This document shows, piece by piece, positions 59,685 through 64,000 of a stretch of 64,000 nt of DNA (position 1 is the stretch's first letter; the number at the start of each line of letters is the position of its first letter). The translations under genes were made by a program, and so were the position numbers. The DNA comes from Streptococcus orisasini (lineage in GTDB: Bacteria; Bacillota; Bacilli; Lactobacillales; Streptococcaceae): positions 1 to 64,000 of the forward strand of contig NZ_BCLE01000005.1 in assembly GCF_001431045.1 (NCBI RefSeq). Reading direction: 5' to 3'. The notes beneath the pieces were generated by a model. It worked only from the letters and a program-made list of their open reading frames with translations, was not told where the DNA came from and did no database searches.

Positions 59685-60209
59685 TTAATCTCTAAATGCC
59701 AGCCCTTCTTTTTCTAAAGCTTGAAAAATCTTTTCAAAGGTTTCTCTGTCTTGACAGGAAATTGTATGAAGATGAATGCCCTCTGTCAAACTGCTTAGTA
59801 AACTGCCTTGATAGCGGGACAGCTTATCCATAAAATAATCGATGTCGTCTTGTTTTGCAATATTGAGCGGAGCCGTAATCATGCCATAAATGGGGTGTTC
59901 TACTTCAACATCCAAAATATTACCGCCATTTTGAACAATTGTTTCCAATTCCAAACGAACCTCTTTTGCACTGTGTTTACAGGCCAATTTCCCATGATAG
60001 TAAGATTTTGGAATCTGCAAATGTTCAGCTAAAAGATAGCCTCGGTGAGTAGCCATAATCGCATGGTTTTCAGCCCGCAAAAGGGCAACATCTCCTACGA
60101 TAATCTGACGGCTGACACCTAATTCCTTAGCCAGATGGCTGGCAGAAAGCGGTTGAGAGGCCCCTTCTAATTTTTCCAAAATAGCCTTGCGGCGTTCCTT
60201 AGCTTTCAT
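59685..60209 (-). CDS. niaR: NAD biosynthesis repressor NiaR
   Basis: Nicotinate-sensing repressor of NAD salvage or uptake genes. An N-terminal winged helix (HLAKELGVSRQIIVGDVALLR) is followed by a 3H domain whose three histidines fit HGKLACKHS, VEVEHPIYG and EGIHLHTIS. The length is 174 residues. No NAD genes adjoin it here. A palindrome lies between its -10 and start. Confidence 0.88.
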   Translation of the reverse strand: MKAKERRKAILEKLEGASQPLSASHLAKELGVSRQIIVGDVALLRAENHAIMATHRGYLLAEHLQIPKSYYHGKLACKHSAKEVRLELETIVQNGGNILDVEVEHPIYGMITAPLNIAKQDDIDYFMDKLSRYQGSLLSSLTEGIHLHTISCQDRETFEKIFQALEKEGLAFRD

Positions 60210-60228
60210 TTCTTACCTCTAATTATTA

Positions 60229-60267
60229 ACCATAAATTAAGTTTATGGTCTCATTTCTTTCATTATA
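60229..60267 (-). promoter_or_regulatory. niaR promoter and adjacent palindrome
   Basis: Extended -10 TGGTATAAT (-10 at 60262-60267) followed by a perfect palindrome with arms ACCATAAA/TTTATGGT at 60229-60249, about 20 bases before the niaR ATG. It may be the autoregulatory NiaR operator. Confidence 0.55.
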
Positions 60268-60527
60268 CCAAATCTTGCAAACGATGTTGATGTTTATGAT
60301 TGGACTAGGTGATTAGTCACAGGCAGTACTAGGATAGGGCAAAGTGAAAGCAACAGTGTCTAGTTTTAATTTTTGAAGAGTATAAGAATATGAGCAACAT
60401 CTTCTATAAAACAGGGACTGGACAAATCTAGTCCAATCCCCACTTGTTATAGCATTAATCAACAAGGCAGTAATTTTTTCACCTTATAGCTGCAGTAAAA
60501 GACAAACCAACCGCCCAAAATCTACGG
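60268..60527. other. Spacer between niaR and gltX
   Basis: Contains one terminator-like hairpin near 60413-60440 (GGACTGGAC/GTCCAATCC) and no recognisable gene. Confidence 0.5.
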
Positions 60528-61997
60528 TTAAGCAAGTCCTTCATTAATCTTTTCTAGCATAGCTGCCAGATGCTCAATAGATTTTTCTCTGCCCAAGAGG
60601 TAAATAGTGTCTGGCAGCTCTGGACCATGCATTTCACCAGATACCGCAATGCGGATCGGCATGAAGAGATTTTTACCCTTGATACCTGTTTCTTTTTGAA
60701 CCGCCTTAATTTGTGGGAAGATGTTCTCCGCTACAAAATCAGCATCACTCATGGCTTCCAGTTTAGCCTTGAAGGCTTCCAACACTGTCGGTACTGTTTC
60801 ACCAGCCATAAATTCCTTTTCTTTCGCTGTCAGTTCTGGGAAATCTTCAAAGAAAAGATTGGTCAGTTCTACAATTTCATCAGCCGATTTTAATTGTAGC
60901 TTGTAGAGTTCAACTAATTTTTCAGCTTTATCTGTCAGACGGCCTGCCTTTTCTAAGAAAGGTTTGCAAAGCTCGAAAATACGGTCAAAATCAGCATTTT
61001 TGATATAATCATTGCTCATCCAGTCCAGTTTCTTTTGGTCAAAAGCCGCTGGTGACTTGCTGAGACGATTTTCATCAAAGAGCTTAATCAACTCCTCACG
61101 CGAGAAAATCTCATCTTCGCCTCCAGGATTCCAACCCAGAAGAGCGATAAAGTTGAAGACTGCTTCTGGCAGATAGCCTTTTTTGCGATAGTCTTCAATA
61201 AATTGCAAGGTATTGGTATCACGTTTTGAAAGTTTCTTGCCAGTTTCTGAGTTGATAATAAGAGTCATATGACCAAACTCAGGTGCCTCCCAACCAAGGG
61301 CTTCATAGACCATGAGTTGTTTAGGGGTGTTGGCAATATGATCATCGCCGCGGATAACATGAGAAATTTGCATATCATGATCATCCACTACAACAGCAAA
61401 GTTATAAGTTGGATAGCCGTCTCGTTTCTGAATAACCCAGTCGCCGCCGATATTGCCGCCTTCAAACTCAATATCCCCCTTAACCATATCCGTCCACTTG
61501 TAAATACCACTTTCATTAACTGCTAAACGAACCGTTGGCACAATACCAGCTGCCTCGCGTTCTGCGATATAAGCTGCTTTTTCTTCTTCAGACATACCGA
61601 GGTATTCGTTGATGTAACGAGGTGTTTCACCAGCTGCTTCCTGACGCTCACGCTCAGCTGCCAACTCTTCCTCAGTAACATAAGACTTATAGGCCTTACC
61701 CTCTGCCAAAAGCTGATCAATGTACTTTTGATAGAGTGCCAAGCGTTCAGACTGACGGTAGTTTTCATGAGTTTCTGGACTTTCATCCCAGTCAATTCCC
61801 AGCCAGCGCAGATTATCAAGCTGGGAGCGTTCTCCATCCTCAACATGACGCTTACGATCTGTATCCTCGATCCGAATCACAAAAGTACCGCCATAGTGGC
61901 GAGCATAAAGGTAATTAAAGAGCGCTGTCCGCGCATTTCCAATGTGTAAGAGTCCAGTTGGACTTGGTGCATAGCGCACACGAATGTCGTTTGCCAT
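60528..61997 (-). CDS. gltX: Glutamate--tRNA ligase
   Basis: Charges tRNA-Glu, and in streptococci usually tRNA-Gln before amidation. The HIGH-type motif [21 protein letters not shown] is near residue 12 and the KMSKS-type KKLSKRD near residue 253. The length is 489 residues, normal for the class. RBS AGGAGAGAA. Its leader can form a long-range helix. Confidence 0.96.
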   Translation of the reverse strand: MANDIRVRYAPSPTGLLHIGNARTALFNYLYARHYGGTFVIRIEDTDRKRHVEDGERSQLDNLRWLGIDWDESPETHENYRQSERLALYQKYIDQLLAEGKAYKSYVTEEELAAERERQEAAGETPRYINEYLGMSEEEKAAYIAEREAAGIVPTVRLAVNESGIYKWTDMVKGDIEFEGGNIGGDWVIQKRDGYPTYNFAVVVDDHDMQISHVIRGDDHIANTPKQLMVYEALGWEAPEFGHMTLIINSETGKKLSKRDTNTLQFIEDYRKKGYLPEAVFNFIALLGWNPGGEDEIFSREELIKLFDENRLSKSPAAFDQKKLDWMSNDYIKNADFDRIFELCKPFLEKAGRLTDKAEKLVELYKLQLKSADEIVELTNLFFEDFPELTAKEKEFMAGETVPTVLEAFKAKLEAMSDADFVAENIFPQIKAVQKETGIKGKNLFMPIRIAVSGEMHGPELPDTIYLLGREKSIEHLAAMLEKINEGLA

Positions 61998-62019
61998 TTC
62001 TCTCTCCTGTCATTTAGAT

Positions 62020-62101
62020 ACACAGACTTATCCAGCAAAAAAATTAGCAAAAACTCCCTCAAAACAATCAATAGGAGCCTATCTGTATAGGAAGTCTGTG
62101 T
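62020..62101 (-). promoter_or_regulatory. Structured leader of gltX
   Basis: A ten-base helix ACACAGACTT/AAGTCTGTGT (62020-62029 with 62092-62101) encloses a smaller hairpin CCTAT-ACAG-ATAGG. The helix ends about 20 bases before the gltX start. An extended -10 (TGCTATAAT, 62123-62131) lies just upstream. Regulatory function is inferred. Confidence 0.5.
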
Positions 62102-62310
62102 CCATAAAAATCAATCGTTTCTATTATAGCACATCCTGGTCAGTCAGGTGAAGAAAATAAGAATAACTTCTAAAGAAAGTACTCAACCAATATTTTTCCG
62201 ATACTTTTCATAGCTAAAAGGCCAAAAATAACTGACGATTTATACAGTAAATCATTTTATCATTTCGCTTTTATTTGCTTTGTCAATACCGCATCTATAA
62301 CTAAAAAATC

Positions 62311-62334
62311 GAGGCTGAGTTTTAGTTCAGCCTC
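62311..62334 (-). terminator. Terminator after the AIM24-family gene
   Basis: GAGGCTGA/TCAGCCTC stem with ATTTTTT following on the minus strand. The rest of the 373-base spacer upstream of gltX holds the gltX promoter and leader only. Confidence 0.85.
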
Positions 62335-62370
62335 AATTTTTACATACGTTTTTAAGTAGTGATAGTTTAA

Positions 62371-63084
62371 TCAATGGTTGCTTGTTGCAATGAAGTTCTG
62401 CAGAACACCGGCAAATTGCTGCAGATTAAGACTTTGTACATAAATATCACCTGTTCCTCGGAAAGTATTAACAATTCCTTCGCCAGTTCCAATAGATTGC
62501 ATAAAACCATTTTCCAAATGAATGTCATAGTCTAAATCTCGGCTCCAAGCCACAACATGAGCATTGTCAATCGTGATTTCCTGACCTTGTAGCTCTATTT
62601 TTTTGATGGAGCCAAAACTGTTAGCCAGCAGAGTCCCCTGGCCTTCTGTTGTCATAACGAAAAGACCGCCCTGACCACCAAAAAGAGCCCGTCCAACACT
62701 TTGAGCTTGCATTTGATACTGAGCAGAACCATCCAGAGCTAGGAAAGCACCATCATTGAGCCGATATTGCTTTTCTCCCAGTTCTAAAGCAATAACTTGA
62801 CCCGGCATCGAAGGGGCCAAAGCTAGCTTGCCATCGCTCGCATTGGATACTGCTTGAGTAATGAAAAAACTTTCTCCAGAAGTCACCGAACGGCCAATAG
62901 CTCCCATTAGTTTCCCAAGCCCTGAACCACGGCCGTTGACTTTGGTATTGAGAGTTACGCTCGGCGTGTGATAAACCATACTGCCACGTTGAATATAAGC
63001 AGACTCTCCTGTTTCCAAAGCAATCTCTACCAAAGGAAACTGCATGTTGCTGTCAATAGTGTACTTCATGCGATTATCGGGCAT
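62371..63084 (-). CDS. AIM24 family protein
   Basis: Soluble 237-residue beta-rich protein of the TIGR00266/AIM24 family, with the characteristic YIQRGSMVYHTPSVTLNTKV near residue 30 and GEGIVNTFRGTGDIYVQSLN near the C terminus. Bacterial role unknown. RBS GGAGGCTTATT. It is alone, with its own terminator. Confidence 0.85.
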   Translation of the reverse strand: MPDNRMKYTIDSNMQFPLVEIALETGESAYIQRGSMVYHTPSVTLNTKVNGRGSGLGKLMGAIGRSVTSGESFFITQAVSNASDGKLALAPSMPGQVIALELGEKQYRLNDGAFLALDGSAQYQMQAQSVGRALFGGQGGLFVMTTEGQGTLLANSFGSIKKIELQGQEITIDNAHVVAWSRDLDYDIHLENGFMQSIGTGEGIVNTFRGTGDIYVQSLNLQQFAGVLQNFIATSNH

Positions 63085-63235
63085 AATAAGCCTCCTTCAA
63101 AAATTTATTTGTATTACTTGTTTAGTACAAATAAATTATATAATTCCCTAACTCCCTTGTCAATAAAAAAACTAATCATTACTCTTTGTGCTTTAGTTTT
63201 TATAAGGCCCCTTGAACAAGAAAATGACACCAACT

Positions 63236-63736
63236 TTATGATTCTTTTACTACTTTAATTCTTCCTGTATCAACATCGTAAACAGCTCCTGAAATAACAA
63301 TGTCATCAGGAATCAAAGGAGAGTTTTTCAAAATAGCCATGTCTTCTCGAACGCTGTCCTCAACATCTTCAAAAGGAAGGAAATCTCGATCCTTTACATC
63401 AACAGCCAAATCACGCTTTAACTGCTGGGCAAACTCTTCATTTGTAAAGGTCTGGGCTCCACAGTCCGTATGATGCAAAACCACAATTTCACTGGTTCCC
63501 AGCTGCTGTTCAGAAATAACTAAGGACCGGATAACATCATCTGTCACACGCCCGCCAGCATTGCGCAAGATATGAGCATCTCCCAAGGCCAGTCCCAAAG
63601 CAGGTGCTACGTGCAAACGAGAATCCATACAAGTAACAATGGCAACACGCGTCTTAGGCTTCAGTGGTAAATGCGCGGTCCCATGCAAGTCAACGTAGGC
63701 TCTGTTTGCTTTCATAAAATTATCAAAATAAGACAT
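63236..63736 (-). CDS. Beta-class carbonic anhydrase
   Basis: Hydrates carbon dioxide to bicarbonate. The zinc site is formed by Cys and Asp in TCMDSRLH and by His and Cys in HHTDCGAQ. ATG 63736 follows GAGGGAGTTATA and gives 166 residues; the frame extends upstream but without a site. The short form is typical of streptococci. Confidence 0.92.
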   Translation of the reverse strand: MSYFDNFMKANRAYVDLHGTAHLPLKPKTRVAIVTCMDSRLHVAPALGLALGDAHILRNAGGRVTDDVIRSLVISEQQLGTSEIVVLHHTDCGAQTFTNEEFAQQLKRDLAVDVKDRDFLPFEDVEDSVREDMAILKNSPLIPDDIVISGAVYDVDTGRIKVVKES

Positions 63737-63836
63737 TATAACTCCCTCGCTTAAGCTGTTCAATTCATCATTTGAACAATACTTAGGCTGTATCATACCA
63801 TTTTTAAAAGACTTTGTATAATTAAAAGTCTAAAAA

Positions 63837-64000
63837 TCAATGAAACACCTTTTTTAAGACTTCGCTGACAGTTGTCACACCAATAACCTGAATACCTTGG
63901 GGAATAGTTAAACCAGTCAGAGCATTTTTAGGGACAAATATTTTGGTAAAGCCCAACTTTCCTGCTTCATTAATTCGCTGCTCAATACGATTAACACGGC
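63837..64000 (-). CDS. radA: DNA repair protein RadA, 3' end
   Basis: Runs off the right edge. The last codons read VNRIEQRINEAGKLGFTKIF then VPKNALTGLTIPQGIQVIGV and end EVLKKVFH, the C-terminal Lon-like domain of RadA/Sms, a recombination ATPase. The carbonic anhydrase gene follows, a common streptococcal order. Confidence 0.88.
   Translation of the reverse strand, partial: RVNRIEQRINEAGKLGFTKIFVPKNALTGLTIPQGIQVIGVTTVSEVLKKVFH

Overview
The window is low-GC Firmicute chromosome that fits a mutans-type Streptococcus. Signs of this are strong Gram-positive ribosome binding sites, the rpsL-rpsG-fusA and gap order, the rpmH / jag / yidC / rnpA / argH / argG neighbourhood, and protein sequences that read as streptococcal throughout. 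The species cannot be fixed from the sequence alone. Most genes are on the minus strand.

Layout. 1-11 kb is core: gap, fusA, rpsG, rpsL, a small lipoprotein, purR, the exoribonuclease yhaM, rmuC, thiN, rpe and rsgA. Two tRNAs (Leu-CAG, Ser-CGA) precede a plus-strand block at 11.6-16.8 kb for extracytoplasmic redox repair (CcdA, thioredoxin-like lipoprotein, MsrAB) with an AraC/YesM-type two-component system. 17.1-18.5 kb is a four-gene operon of two small membrane proteins, an XRE regulator and a zinc-ribbon protein. At 19.0-19.9 kb lie a DpnI-type endonuclease gene with an in-frame TGA and a 35-codon stub of a Dam-type methylase. 20-28 kb holds ksgA, a HIT protein, assorted small genes, rnmV, tatD and a DUF4026-type protein. 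28.3-37.2 kb is a complete nine-gene V-type ATPase operon (ntpFIKECGABD) whose K subunit keeps the sodium-binding residues.

Accessory island. 37.6-51.2 kb is AT-rich and carries a hybrid NRPS/PKS cluster: KASIII-like, thiolase-like and DUF35 proteins (a PhlA/PhlC/PhlB-type set), an NRPS (C-A-T), an AT-less PKS (KS-T-TE), an Sfp-type phosphopantetheinyl transferase, an HXXEE-type membrane protein, a 14-helix MFS exporter and three TetR regulators. This content matches the N-acyl tetramic acid clusters known for reutericyclin (rtc, Lactobacillus reuteri) and mutanocyclin/reutericyclin (muc, Streptococcus mutans). The likely logic is that the NRPS N-acylates and activates an amino acid (leucine in the known systems), the PKS adds an acetate unit and cyclises, the Phl-like triad C-acetylates the ring, the membrane protein may deacylate the product, and the MFS protein exports it. 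An IS200/IS605-type element with a frameshifted transposase sits at the right edge.

52-64 kb returns to core: rpmH, jag, yidC, rnpA, argH, argG (promoter overlapped by an ARG box, and an elaborately folded spacer before argH), a Pro/Gln-rich membrane protein, niaR with a palindrome at its promoter, gltX, an AIM24-family gene, a beta-carbonic anhydrase and the 3' end of radA.
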